A stretch of DNA of 64,000 nucleotides. Origin: Davidsoniella eucalypti (Eukaryota; Ascomycota; Sordariomycetes; Microascales; Ceratocystidaceae). This document shows positions 1-11,400 of this stretch, one piece after another; positions within the stretch are counted from its first letter, which is position 1, and every line of letters starts with the position of its first letter. The notes below the pieces were generated by a model that did no database searches, was not told the origin of the DNA, and worked only from the letters and a program-made list of their open reading frames with translations. Made by a program: the position numbers and the translations under genes. The stretch spans positions 1 to 64,000 of the forward strand of contig RMBW01000059.1 of the NCBI GenBank assembly GCA_004009845.1, written 5' to 3'.

Positions 1-1673
1 AACACCGACTTGGCCAAAGTTGTTCAGACCCCAACCGTAGACCTTTCCGTCCGCTAAGACAGCAAAGCTGTGGTAAGAACCACAGGCCATCTTAACAACG
101 GGATTTGTCTTTGACTTGGGAACGCCGACATGTTGAGGAAGAAGAGCCTTCATCTTGTAGCGCTCACCAATACGACGACCCAGCTGAGACTGTTCGCCAG
201 AGCCCCAAGCTGAGATCTCACCCTTCGCATCAATAGCAAGCACGTGGTTAGAGCCCGCAGCCAGCATTTTGATGTTCTTAAGACCAACGACCTCGATAGG
301 GGTGCGCTGAACCTTGATATCCTCGTTGTAACCAATGATACCATCACTAGCGCGGAAAGTACCCCAGCCATAGACACGACCATCCTCAGTCAGACCAAAG
401 GTAGCACTGTCACAAGCAGCGACTTGTATGATCTTAGTTCCCTCGATGAAATCAGTTGTTAAGACGGAAGTGGGTGTGCTTTCCATGGGGTTCACACCAG
501 TGTCGTCCTCATCCTCGGATTCGGAGTCTTCCTCCTGATCCATATCACGAAGGCCACCATCCCACTCGGTGCTACGACCAAGGGCGCCATCATCATTGAC
601 ACCCCAAGTAAGCACCTCACCGGACATGGTCAAAGCAGCAACGTGCATACCACCGCAAGCAATCTGTACGACGCCAGTATCCTTAGCAGAAATTAAATCA
701 TTGTACCGAGGACGCTTAACATCAACGGGCTTCTTGCCATCACGGCGCTTAGAACCCATACCAAGCTCACCGGAAGAGCCTTCACCAAATACAAATACCT
801 CCATACGCTGGGTAGGCATCTCATTGATCTTGTTGCCAGCAACGCGAACCTTCGGGAGGACCGGTAGTTTAGCGACGGGGATCTTCTTGGGGCGCCCAGC
901 AGTCTATATTAAACTATGTTAGTAGTTGATTGGTATACATTGTATCATACTAATTATTACCTTTGGAGCCGGTGCCTCTTCTGTCTCAGTGTCCTTGGTG
1001 ACCTCCTTCTTAGACTTCTTGAGGACACTTGCTTTCTTTTCAGCGGTCTTCTTAGGCTCAGCCTTCTTTGAGTCAGCCTTCTTAGGTTCGGCCTTCTTTT
1101 CAACCTTCTTGGCCTCAGTCTTCTTAGGGGCGGCCTTTTTCGGCTCAGTCTTGCTGACGTCGGATTTCTTGGTATCAGCCTTCTTAGTAGCGGCAGTTGG
1201 CTTTTCGGCAATCGCCTTTGACTTTTTGGCCTTTGGTGCTTCTTCCGCATCGTCCTCACTCTTTCTCTTCTTTGAGGCTGGTCTTTCGGGAACAGCGGAA
1301 GTCTTCTTTGTGGCAGTCTTGGTTACAGCCTTAGGCGCAGCCTTCTTGATGGTCTTCGGCTCATCAGCTTTCTGAATGGACATGTCAGTATAGAAATTAA
1401 GGTAGTGTAGGTTGGGGCGATTAAGGAGTAAAAGTAGTAATCCTTAGATGGCTAGGTATAATAGTAGGTATATGATTGATGATCGCGATCGGGTGGCCAA
1501 ATGGAATTCCGTTTGTTTGTATCGGTCGCGATGATAGTAAGAGAGAGGTTTCGGGGGCCAAGGGCGTGAAATCAGGATAAGATCTTTGCGAAAAGACCTG
1601 GTGGTTTGGTAGTTGGCGGTCTTACAGTAGCCTTAGAGGCCTTGGTGGCAGCAGCTGATCTGCTGGAAGCCAT
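1..1673 (-). CDS. RCC1-type Ran guanine nucleotide exchange factor, partial (C-terminus off the left edge)
   Basis: Three exons read leftward: 1673-1626 (16 codons from ATG), 1371-961 and 903-1, in one frame across introns 1625-1372 (donor GTAAG, acceptor CAG) and 960-904 (donor GTAATA, branch CTACTAAC, acceptor TAG); 454 residues are visible. Residues about 17-150 are a lysine/alanine-rich basic tail with degenerate KKAEPKK-type units, a likely nuclear and chromatin-binding region. The rest is RCC1 beta-propeller: repeats with WG and GxLG elements, signatures such as MACGSYHSFAV, and an acidic insert (EEDSESEDEDD) as in fungal Pim1-type proteins. In the known family this protein loads GTP on Ran at chromatin and drives nuclear transport and spindle and cell-cycle control. 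The last visible residues (GLNNFGQVGV) are mid-propeller, so further blades lie outside the window. A second in-frame ATG lies inside intron 1 (1383). Homologues are called Pim1 or Srm1/Prp20; assigning RCC1 itself is secure. Confidence 0.93.
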
Positions 1674-2835
1674 TGTATGATATATGTAGTCGAAGTTTGG
1701 TTTGTGTCTTTGGGTTTGACGAGGAGATGCACCTGAACAGATCAAGCGACGGCTAATCGATGCTTCAAGCTTTACGATTCGCAGTATCCAGAAGATGATT
1801 GGTATGGTTCCTTGAAATGCAGCGGCGCAATTGTGAAGATGATAAGTGATTGCAATGATGCGACTTGATGGACGGATAGCACAATGCAGTCTGGTTCAAG
1901 GATAGGATGCACAACGTGCTAAGGTTTGCGAGAGGATTAAAGGAGTCACAACAGTGATTAATAGGATGACCGGAAGCTTGTGGTGTCTTGGAGAATTAAA
2001 AACAAAACAGATGGGAAAATAAAATGAAGTGAAGACGAGATGGAAAGTATGAACCTGAGCCTAATGTACGCGAGAGCGCGTCTTTTAGCATGGAATTTTG
2101 GTCCGCGCAAAGAATTTGAATTTGAATTTGGCCAGGGAACCAGAAAGTGGGTCGAGCTTTCAAGGCCAGGGTTTGGCAAGAAGCAGAACACTCAGTCTTG
2201 CTTAGGAAATGTCCTTAAAAAAATTGTCTTTACAACGTGCCGGGGATCAAATTAGGAAGCATTACCAGTTGGCAGTCGCGCACAAAGAGACAAAAACAAA
2301 TTATAATAAACAAGGAGAACCCGAAATCAATACCACTACATGCAAAATACCGAGCATATGTTTTCTCTCTTTGAGCATCAGTCAGTTCTTTGAGAAAGGT
2401 CACGTTTAAGGACGCCAAAATTTTGGTTCGTACAGGAATTCCCTACTTGAAATAAAAATACATATGGCTGGTTTGTCTTGAAAGCACATCTCTTGCAGTC
2501 AAAGGGTTACCAACACAGCTAAAATCGAGCATTGGAGCATTCGTTGTATCAAAATCCACTTAGCCGTTGGCAATCCAAGAAAAAAACGGCAGAAATTGAA
2601 CATTTTGGTGGTGAGCAAACGCTATACTCTTCGGCGGCCGAGGCCCCATGGCATGGCCTGTAAAAACAATCTCACACCTTAACAGCGCATGTTGTTTATC
2701 TATCTCATTAATTAGCCTAGACAAGGATAAAAATCAACGAAAAGAAAAACGAGTCTCAATAACAATCATAGGCCAAGCCCAAACCACAAAATTGTTGAGT
2801 CACAAATACAATGAGAACATTGAAGATATCAAAAA
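1674..2835. other. RCC1 upstream region, no gene
   Basis: This stretch between the RCC1 start and the tRNA holds no open frame I would trust. Several short frames exist on both strands, but they start at non-ATG codons or lack any protein character. It should contain the RCC1 promoter and leader, since RCC1 is read leftward from 1673. I see no strong TATA box. Confidence 0.5.
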
Positions 2836-2919
2836 TGCGTAATCTGGGAATCGAACCCAGGGCTAATCGAAATCATTACCAGATGGCAACGATTAATGTT
2901 ACCACTACACCAATTACGC
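2836..2919 (-). tRNA. tRNA-Gly(GCC) with a 13-nt intron
   Basis: Reading the minus strand from 2919, a full cloverleaf folds. The acceptor stem is GCGTAAT/ATTACGC with discriminator A at 2836. The D arm is GTGT/ACAT with loop AGTGGTA (A box). The anticodon stem is AATCG/CGATT, with loop bases TTGCCA before the intron and T after it. The variable loop is AGCC, and the T arm is CTGGG/CCCAG with loop TTCGATT (B box). Anticodon GCC reads glycine codons GGC and GGU. The fold needs removal of the 13 nt at 2883-2871, at the canonical position after base 37, giving a 71-nt mature tRNA, the normal size for tRNA-Gly. The intron boundary could slip by a base because T residues flank it. Confidence 0.93.
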
Positions 2920-3354
2920 GTTCGCTGATATCGTGATACTATCGCAGCTTTTCGTTCCTCCACCGTTTTGTTAACCCTAACCCTATTGGTATGCACCCCA
3001 GTAAGGTCGTATTCATACCGAATTATGAAGTACATGTAATAAGTGGAAAGTCATGTAAAATCAGGATCTAGCGATATCAGCACAACAAAGAATAACAGAA
3101 CACAACAACCAAGCCACTAAAACATATGAGTGAAAGAAAGTATCTAACCTGAATGAATCTCCAATTCAAATTATTCAAAATCTTTTTTGTTTTGTTTAAT
3201 TTAACTGTTAGAATTAAAATATTTATTTTGTAACCATAAAGCGCCAATCCTGATGCATAATGCAAGTGCCTAATACCAAACTATATCCTAAAATGACCAT
3301 CCCAAAAACCCCCAAAAGTACTAAATATGTTTTAAGCCAAAAAAAAGGATTTGC
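2920..3354. other. Spacer between tRNA-Gly and the cysteine-rich protein gene
   Basis: No gene is seen. It contains the upstream flank of the tRNA, two tandem telomere-like units (2973-2985) and a TACATGTA palindrome (3031-3038). It then becomes AT-rich towards the 3' end of the leftward cysteine-rich gene, whose polyadenylation region should fall about 3200-3350. Confidence 0.5.
2973..2985 (-). repeat. Short telomere-like repeat (two TTAGGG units)
   Basis: The plus strand reads AACCCTAACCCTA, i.e. two TTAGGG units on the minus strand, about 54 bp upstream of the tRNA-Gly 5' end. TTAGGG is the telomere repeat of most filamentous ascomycetes. Two units are too few to mark a telomere fusion; it could equally be a telobox-type regulatory site or chance. 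Confidence 0.5.
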
Positions 3355-3954
3355 TTATTTCTTGGTGGTGAAGTCAATTTCATTAGGGTTGAAGCCACCA
3401 TCAGTAGCCTTTTCGCAGGTGCAGGCGTCTAAGGAAGCAAAGTTAGTAAACAGAGATACCGAGCTAGAGGGATAAGAATGATACATACTTTGAGCACGCT
3501 GACCACAGCTGCAAGTAGCACCAGTGGGGGTAGCGTTTTCAGTTGCAGACCGGTCGCAAGTGCACTGTCCAGCGGGACGAGCGCGGCAAGCGCAACGAGG
3601 ACCGGTCACGACATTCTCAGTAGAGGCCTTGTCACAGGTGCAGGCAAGGGCCGATTTGTTACCGCATGAGCAGGTGGCCTTCTGGGCTACATAAGAAAAA
3701 AAGACATGTTAGCGTGGAAATCCCATATTGAAGTGCTTAATTGGATGCATGTAAGTGGAATGTGGGGGACATAGTGGTAGGTTGCATTTGATCCAGATGT
3801 CAAGTCTGAAAGAACCAGGCATTTGGATTCTACATAAGTATACAGAGGCATGACACCTGGATACGAATCCATGTCGCCAGCAGGAATTAAGGATAGACTT
3901 ACCACAAACACAGCTGTTGCCAGTAGTGCAGCAGGTAGAGGGCTTGGAAGACAT
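3355..3954 (-). CDS. Cysteine-rich, metallothionein-like small protein (107 aa)
   Basis: Three exons: 3954-3903, 3686-3489 and 3428-3355. The introns are 3902-3687 (GTAAGT...TAG, 216 nt) and 3488-3429 (GTATGT...TAG, 60 nt). Phases agree and give 107 residues from MSSKPSTCCTTGNSCVC to a TAA at 3357-3355. Sixteen cysteines form seven evenly spaced CxC pairs (CVC, CSC, CTC, CAC, CTC, CSC, CTC), separated by repeats of the type TCDKASTEN / TCDRSATEN; the tail FNPNEIDFTTKK is cysteine-free. There is no signal peptide, so it should be cytosolic. I recognise the pattern as a conserved, usually uncharacterised cysteine-rich family of Sordariomycetes. Zn/Cu binding or redox buffering is inferred from the CxC pattern and not demonstrated. 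A good TATA box lies about 170 bp upstream. Confidence 0.88.
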
Positions 3955-5061
3955 GGTGATGAAGTTATCGGCGGTGGCGAAAGTCGAGATTAGTACTGGA
4001 AGAGTTGATTTTTGAATATGAGGAGAAGTTAAGTAGGGTGACTTGGAAGTGAAAGAGCTTTGGTAATGGCGATGCAGAAGAAAAGATCTAGCAATAACAA
4101 CGATATGCGACGATGACCAGCTTCTTATATATTGTGTTTTGTAGACACAAATCACAGTTTCACAACTCCCGCCCAATCAACGCATAGGGGTCTGTTATTG
4201 TTGGCCAAAAAGGGAAAACGCAAGCAGTGTCATGCATATGTGATTGAAATACATGTCGTCTGATTGGCTAACGCTGCTCATGCGTTTCGCCGCCACATGT
4301 CGATGGTGCCACTTTAAGACGATACCGCCGTTTAGTCAAACGGCTGAGCCACAGCTTGCAAAAACAGGGCTTCTGACAGGCTACTGTTGAATTCGGGACC
4401 CACTATCTCAGAAGACTCAATATTGTTGGCTGACAAATTTACACTAGGGTTGTTCAGGGTCCACGCTAGTTCTGCAGCTTGGTTGACTAAAGAAAGGCGG
4501 CCTTGGAGATAACCCCTGACAAAAGAGTAAAACTATATTAGAAATTCTGTACGTAGAATACGGCAGATTCTAGTGGAATCACGATTGTTGTTTGCGATAG
4601 TTGATTATAAGTGTTTACCTATATTACCAATAAACTCAATATTCATCTGATATCATCTACCTCATTGACAAAATCCGTGACACCAACTGTTTAGTGGATG
4701 AATGAAGCGCCATTTTGTGATTCATTCTTAGTTTTATCTGTTTATGTGCTATCGCGCCAGCTCATCTGCACAAAATCTTCCTACCTTCATCGTTATTGTC
4801 TGAGGTTTTCGTCTCCTTTCTAAAGGCACATGCATCACGACGTCATCTGTGGACTGATTTGATTGCCCATTATACCTTTTCTATCTCTATTATCTCGAAT
4901 CCATTTGTTTTTTTTGCTGCTGATCACACCACCGCTTGCTTGCCTCCAAAAAAATCCACTTTGTCCCGTGCTAAATCTACTGTTGGCTAATAATTGGCCT
5001 CATACAGAAGCCCACTCGCTTTTTTATAATTTTTTTTCGTCTATATTGCCTCTCAGAAATC
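3955..5061. promoter_or_regulatory. Divergent promoter region between the cysteine-rich gene and the F-box gene
   Basis: The two genes start at 3954 (leftward) and 5062 (rightward), so this 1.1-kb spacer must hold both promoters. The right half, about 4740-5060, is pyrimidine-rich on the plus strand (runs such as CCTTTCTAAAGG, TTTTTTTCG), as is usual just before fungal start sites. No open frame in it looks real; those present start at non-ATG codons or run into the F-box gene in another frame. Confidence 0.55.
4124..4131 (-). promoter_or_regulatory. TATA box of the cysteine-rich protein gene
   Basis: TATATAAG on the minus strand, about 170 bp before the ATG at 3954. This places a start site near 4095 and a leader of about 140 nt. 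CCAAT-type motifs lie further upstream (CCAATCA around 4155 on the plus strand; ATTGG around 4263, i.e. CCAAT on the minus strand). The arrangement suits a strongly expressed gene. Confidence 0.55.
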
Positions 5062-6606
5062 ATGTCCACTGCCTTTCTAGAGCCCGACTCCAACAACCTT
5101 GATTTACCGTCACCTTTCTCTGTGCCAGGATCCTCAACCCACGGCCTTGACCGGAGAACCGTGCTAGATCTTCCCCCAGAACTGTTGGTTAGAATACTGG
5201 GATTTCAAGAGTCCTTGTCCGAAATTAAAGCCGTAGCCGCAACTTGTCGGTCTCTCCGGGCTGTCGTCCACGAAAATGAGAAAGGGATTGTCCGAGAGAT
5301 TCTTCCGCAGCTCATCAATCCCGGAGTTCTACCGGGTGCCATATTGGTCAGAGAGGCCCGGAAGTTACCTCCCATATCAAGAGACTTCAGTGGCACTGCT
5401 TGTCGAGACTTTATACAAACGCACCTTGTCAATCAACGGACTACCCCAATCCCTAGAAATTGGACCATCGCCGAGATAGAGGAGTTGCTCCCCTTGTATA
5501 GAGTAGTAAATGAGTTTGGAAAGAGATTCATGGATAGATGTATAGCGTCGACTACCAGCAATAGGTATTTTCAAGGATGGAATACAGAACCTCTATTTTC
5601 CGCGGACTATCCACCAACGCCCGCTGAACGCACTCGTATCGAGCTGGCCCTGTACCATTGCGAACTATTTTGTGTTTTATATGGCCATGATGACTTGAGT
5701 AATATGATTTCTGGCCGGGCTAAAACACAAGATCTATTCCGTAGTTGTTTTGCGCCGTGGGAAATGGAGCAAGTAGCCACAGTCTTCGATACGGCCCGGA
5801 AAGACGTGTATCGATGTAGGTGTCACTAACGACTTTTCGGAACGCCATGAACATCGTACTAATATGCATAATACATTTTAGCTTTTCGGGATGTTGCCCG
5901 CCATGACGTTACATATGGATTTCAAATGGTAGACTATTCCCAGCGCCATTCACCGTGGATGCGACATGTACTAGAGACAGGGCTTGAGTTCATGAATGAT
6001 GCGGTGAAGGCGAATACGTTTGCCGAGAGGAGAGCCGTCTTTGAACGTCAGCACAGGGGAGAGAGAATTCCCCGCAGCTGCTCATTCTCTCCTATCACCC
6101 ACACCCTTCCCAACGGGCAGATTCGCCATGGCCATGACTTTGCTCCCTTTTCCTACATAGGTATGCCAATAACCCCACCACGCATAGATGACAGCGACCC
6201 GGGACCAAGAGAGATTTGGCAGTGGATATGCGACACAGGCGTGCCTACAAATTCAGATGAACCCGTGAGTCCTTTCAGCCGATGGATATTACGAGGCAAA
6301 GGCTACGTCTTCTGGGATTCCTGGAGAATACGGGCTCTCGGCATCCCAGATATCGGATTTCGTCAGCCAATGTTCTCAGAGAGTCACTATCATATCCGCG
6401 AACAACTAAGGACGGAAAGCGTGCCCAATAGCGATGCTTATTCTAGTCGGATGATGGGATCGTGGCTCGCGCGTAAACTTATCTTCATGACGGGTGGGCG
6501 TGGATATTGGGATTTCGATGATACTCAAAAAATCGAATGGGGTCACACTCGGACCCCGATAGCGCAGGCGATGATGACAAATGATCTAACAACTAGTTTA
6601 AACTAA
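5062..6606 (+). CDS. F-box domain protein (492 aa)
   Basis: Exon 1 is 5062-5815 and exon 2 is 5882-6606. The 66-nt intron has donor GTAGGT, branch GTACTAATA and acceptor TTTTAG; the GTGTCA donor 4 nt downstream would break the frame. The junction reads DVYR-S-FRDVARHDV. An F-box lies near residues 35-80 (VLDLPPELLVRILGFQ, then AATCRSLRAVV), the part that docks on Skp1 in SCF ubiquitin ligases. The remaining about 400 residues show no repeats I recognise (no WD40 or LRR) and contain several Trp/Tyr-rich stretches typical of fungal F-box proteins with unknown targets. By family, its role would be choosing substrates for ubiquitination; the substrate is unknown. ATG 5062 is the first in frame and follows a pyrimidine-rich leader. 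Confidence 0.85.
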
Positions 6607-7200
6607 TTGTATGCTGGGGAAGTTTGACATATTGATGTTGGGGAATATTTGCGGCGTAGTACATACTATTGTGTAGTGATAATATAGGTTAAAACCCTAT
6701 CATACTAAGTAAATCTAGAGCTCTATTGGGATAGGTTTTAGTCTGCTTGGTTATGATCCACCACTGTTGATCCATACATATATTGTGTAATGTGCTACTC
6801 TGAGCCGTAGATGAAAACATAAATGATTATGAATTATAGTTTGAATAGTTGATCAAAAAACCCCGTCGTATTGTATACACGTTGACCATGTATATTATAT
6901 GCATTATGATTACCCCATCTAGTAAACTCCTCTATAAAATGAAAAGTAGCCAGCCAACTTGCGAACTTGAATTGTCGTCGAATGCCTAAACATTGTCCAA
7001 TGCACTGTTGATGACGTAGCTGTCACCTGTGATTGGCGAGACATTGGAAAACAGATATTGAAAAAGATCAAGGTCCTACTTGATGCCCAGATGATGCAAA
7101 TGCCTTTTGATGTGGAAGTGAAAAGAAAGAGACAAAGGAAAAAAAAAAAGAGAATGACAAAGAGATGGCAGAAGAGGATGAAGCAAAAAGGAGACACGGC
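6607..7200. other. Convergent 3' region between the F-box and methyltransferase genes
   Basis: The F-box gene ends at 6606 and the leftward methyltransferase ends at 7201, so both 3' ends share this 594-bp spacer. It is AT-rich with an A/G-rich run at about 7125-7160. No gene is seen. Confidence 0.5.
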
Positions 7201-8411
7201 TTAGTTGTTCCGAATTGGCCCTGAATTCGGTTTTTGGGCATAGACGATGTGGTATGGCATATAGACGTGGAACTTCGGGTCATTTAAGTGCTGCCGCACT
7301 TCGACTAGGAAGATCTCCATTTGTAAAGGTGTCCAGCCTAGGGCAAGAAGAGGCTTCCGTGCTAAGCCAACCAGGCCGTCGTGATTACATTGGCGGAATA
7401 TCTCACCGCAGTAAGTGAGAAGCTGCTCGCTTGGCCAAGTTCCGATGGGCGCCTTGAAGTGTTCCCAGCGTATATTGATGAAACCAGCATCAATGAGGTG
7501 TTGTTCAACCTCGTTGATAGCATGGAGGTTAAGACCCATGACGGCCATGCCCTGGGCGAGGGTATGGAGGAAGTCGCGGGGACGGTATTGAGCATCATCT
7601 GGACACGAGTTGTCGTCACATTTGATAGTGTGGGCGATTTCTTGAAATTCGACCCAGCCGCCGGGTTTGAGGTGGCTGTATGAGCTGTGTTAGTATGTAC
7701 AATATGTCTACTGGGCCTTGTTTCTGGAAGATAGAGATAGAGCGGAGGGCGTGCGACTTACTCGTATATCTGCTTGACCAATCTTGGCAAATCATGCACC
7801 GCATTCAGGATCCGCCGGCCGTGGATGAAATCAAATGTTTCCGGATCTTCAGCCCAGCCATCTTCATGCTCAAAGTCATCGATGACGAATACAACATTAG
7901 GTGGGATGGTCTCGGGCTGGATAGGCGATAGATCGGTACCGAGAAATGACGTATCTTCATATACGTCGGCGACTGTAGTGGCTGAGTGTTAGTTGAAACT
8001 GCCGTCAAGATGTGCAGTATTCTTTGCTGTCTGGAATTCCTTACGTTGAAGACACCATGATCCAGTTCCAGTTCCTGAAAATGATACAGTTAGCGTATGT
8101 GACTAAAAGCAAGGGGCTGCTTTGCGCAGATTTCTCGACATACCAAGATCAAGAACATGGGCGCCGCCACCCTCCAGTCTATCTTCTACTGGGGCGAAGA
8201 AGAATTTATATGTCAACTGGAACATCATGTGGTGCATCATTTCGTCACGATCCTGCTCTACCTGGTCGTTAGGAAAGGGATATCTTCCGGCGTGGTATGC
8301 GTGGTAACGAAGACCGGCTTCTTCGACATGTCCTCGTATGCTTTCGGTAAGACTGACAGTTTCAGCCAACTCTGCTTCAGCCGCCTGTATACTGTCCATG
8401 TTGGTTGGCAT
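7201..8411 (-). CDS. LaeA-like SAM-dependent methyltransferase (327 aa)
   Basis: Four exons: 8411-8144, 8074-8045, 7972-7762 and 7675-7201; introns of 69, 72 and 86 nt with GTATGT, GTAAGG and GTAAGT donors and CAG acceptors. All phases agree, giving 327 residues ending GPIRNN. Motif I (VLDLGTGTGSW, about residues 86-96) is the SAM-binding glycine loop; TDLSPIQP is the acidic loop motif; DDFEHEDGW, FDFIHGRRIL and LKPGGWVEFQE follow as in fungal TAM-type methyltransferases. LaeA, the best-known relative, is a global regulator of secondary metabolism, but most members of this large family have no known substrate and no biosynthetic backbone gene lies nearby. I start at ATG 8411; a further upstream extension would need a GTG. 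Exon 2 is only 30 nt and encodes the glycine loop. Confidence 0.9.
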
Positions 8412-11400
8412 TGTGCCTGATTTTAGAGCTATCACTCTAGAGAAACTATATATGTGCTTGCCGATGACCTTAATGGTGGTATCGTGTTGGTAAAGATTCC
8501 GAAATCAAGATCAGGGAAACTGGGCGGTGATTGGAAGTAGAACAAAGAAGAAGTGGCCTCGCGGGGATGGAGGACCGATGCTGCCGTTATATAAGAGACA
8601 ACGGTGAGGTTTAGTTGCTGGCTGACGTTGTGGTATTGACTAGGCGAGCTGCCGGCTGCCACAAGTGAGTGGTAATTATAGTGACAGTAGGAATACTAGG
8701 TGGGAAAACCGAAAGGACAATGAAGTATTAAAATCTGGAGTTCGATTGGACCAATAAGTTGCTAAGCAATCCGTAGCGGGGAGCACTCTCAAGAAAAGAA
8801 CACTTGAATAGTAGGAAGAGGATGAGTAGTGAAGAGAAAACAAGATAGGGTAGCGATCGTATTTGAAGCTTGTGGAGGTTAAGCAATAGCTAATTGTAGT
8901 AGTGGGAGTCAATGTTAGTTCTTACAACTTCTCTTTCTGGAGGGGGGGTATGAGCGAGAAAGGAAGAGTTGCTGTCCGGAGGTGGTAGTATTATGTAGTA
9001 AAAGCAAATGGACTATTTGAAGTTAGATTCAATCAAATCAAGGTGAATAAGAGTTAGTGTACTAAGTACCTTTGGTTTTCAGCTTCAGGGTGGGGGACTT
9101 GAATTGGCTTGTTTACGGAACAGCCCTAGTCCCTGAACGTTTGCTTGCTTGGATAAGGGTTTCCAAGAAAAAGCTCTGGACCTCCGGGGAGAAAAGGTAC
9201 TGGATATGTGTAAAATGAGAGAAGTCGACAAGAGAAAAATAGTGTGCTGATTGAGATGGGCGTAGAGATAGTATAATGACAGTGATAACGAGAAGATCAC
9301 AGCTCATCGAGTAGCTGTGGCGACTGGAGAAGAATCGAGCTAGTGCAGAGCTTGTGAGAAACCTGATGCTCTCTTTTTTTCCTTTTCTTTTTTCTTCTTT
9401 GTTGTCAAAGCTATTATATATCAAGTTGGCTAGGGTAATAAGTTGGCCCGATCGAAAGGATGACACAATAACAACACTAGGCCCCAGAGTCCTGGGAACT
9501 CGACAGCCCAGACTTCAGCTATCCGATATAGGCGTATGGGAAGGCAAACTAGCCTGGTTTTTGTATTATGTAGTTGTATAGTGGCCAGTTGGCAAACTGT
9601 CCAATATCAATGTACCACCTAGATTCTTTCTTTTTCCAGTATGCTTACGCCAGAAAGTGAAAGATTGTGTCAAATGATAGTGACAAATAGGAGCCAGTCT
9701 TATAACCTGAATATGTGTGTGCCTCTGATGCGTTGGACTGCTGGAAATCTGTTGGTCAAGCCTGCAACTAATGATTGGGCTATGGTGAGCGAACGTCGTC
9801 TAAATAAGACACTCAGGCTTGTGTTTGGCAACGTCACAACACGCGTCTTCCAGAGTCTTGGAGAGAAATGAGGGATGAGGCGGTAAGGCGAGGAGACAGA
9901 TGGCACTTGCGGTCACACGTAAGTAGCACATACAAAGTCCAGTTGGCTATTCCCGAACCTCAAGAAGGCAACTACATGCAGAAGCTCCTGATATCGTTGG
10001 CCTCATCGACGTGGTACTCTAGTCCGACTGGTTCTACTTTACGTGATGGACTTGACTGTATCGTTGTTATGGGATTAGACGAGAGGAGGGTCTTGCAGGA
10101 GATATTGACTTAGGCTACTGCGTGTGTTGTTGTTGTTGCTGTTGCTGCTGTTAATGGTGCTGACGGCCAGAGACAAGGTGATGTCACTGTCAGATTCTTA
10201 GGGTGCAATGAGCCCAACAAGGTAAATAAAGTAAGATAGACAGCCGGAGCCTGTAAAAGCCAAGAATGAGGTTTGCCAGCTAGTCAGACTGGAAGGGTGT
10301 GAACTGTTCCAGGAGATGAGTCCACCTGTGGTACTGGATAAAGAGGGAGTGAAGGCGTGCCGTTATGATGCTTACGTCCAGGTTACCGGCATTAGAAAAG
10401 GCTAGAAGAACAATATCGAGAGAAGAAGGAACTGCCACATGCAGCACCGACAGTGTGTAGTCCAAGTCAAATGCAACAATAGCAAAAACGCTACCGTCCT
10501 TGGGGGCTTGTAGCCTGTTGTAGTGAGGAGGAAGCGGGCGGGAGCTGTTCCTGCTCTAGGAAGTCACGAGATACTAGTGAATGCCGAGCAATGATGGTAG
10601 AGAGTCGGTCAAGCCTGCAAGTAGATTAAGTTATTCGTGAGTCCGGACCCGGAGAAGAACAGTTGAATAGATTGGCAGGATGACTGGAGCGAATTATAAG
10701 TAGAGCATTTATCTTTAATGGAGCATGGAGCGTTGAACACTTGGAGAGAGGAGTCCTTGTTCAAAGGCGGTTGCTGTTGACCGACTGTTACTGAGCCGAT
10801 ATGCTACGTATACAAGGATGATAGTTGGTTGGGACTCTTTGATAACGGGAAGGATAGCTTTTGGCTGGCGGTAAGGTATACAGCAACGGGGGTCGGGCGG
10901 TAGCAGTCCTACCACGGTAAGAGAGCGACTAAGAACGCTTGTTTATTCGTGAGATAGTCGCTTCCGACCAAGAACGTTCAAGCATAGGATAAACAATAAG
11001 TCGATGTAAGGCAAAGCCGGCCTGGACTGTGTTGGGTTGAAGTTGGGTTTGAGCAGAGGTTGTGACTGTAGTTGTTGCCGTTGTTAGATCTGGGATATTT
11101 CTGGGTCGTAGTGTGTCCCTGTTTCGGGAAAGATGATACTGATACGGCCGCAAGTCAGTAGTGAGTCTAGATCACTAGACGGTCACGGATGACCTATGAG
11201 TTCACAATTACCACTTGAGGAGAGAGTAGAGACTTCTGATCGATCACTGTTACTCAACTCTGGGATTAGAGGATAAATGGAGGGAAATGGTATGTCTAGA
11301 CCTATAGGCAAAGACAATTGCTACTTTATGCTTGAGTTGGCTTGCAAGTAGGAGTCATATGTCTACTAGAAGATAACAGTAGAAGAACTCGGTGCAAGGT

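Noticed and set aside
8412..8435. Extending the methyltransferase N-terminus to 8435
   Set aside because: The codon at 8435 is GTG; ATG 8411 is the first proper start and the family does not need the extra residues.
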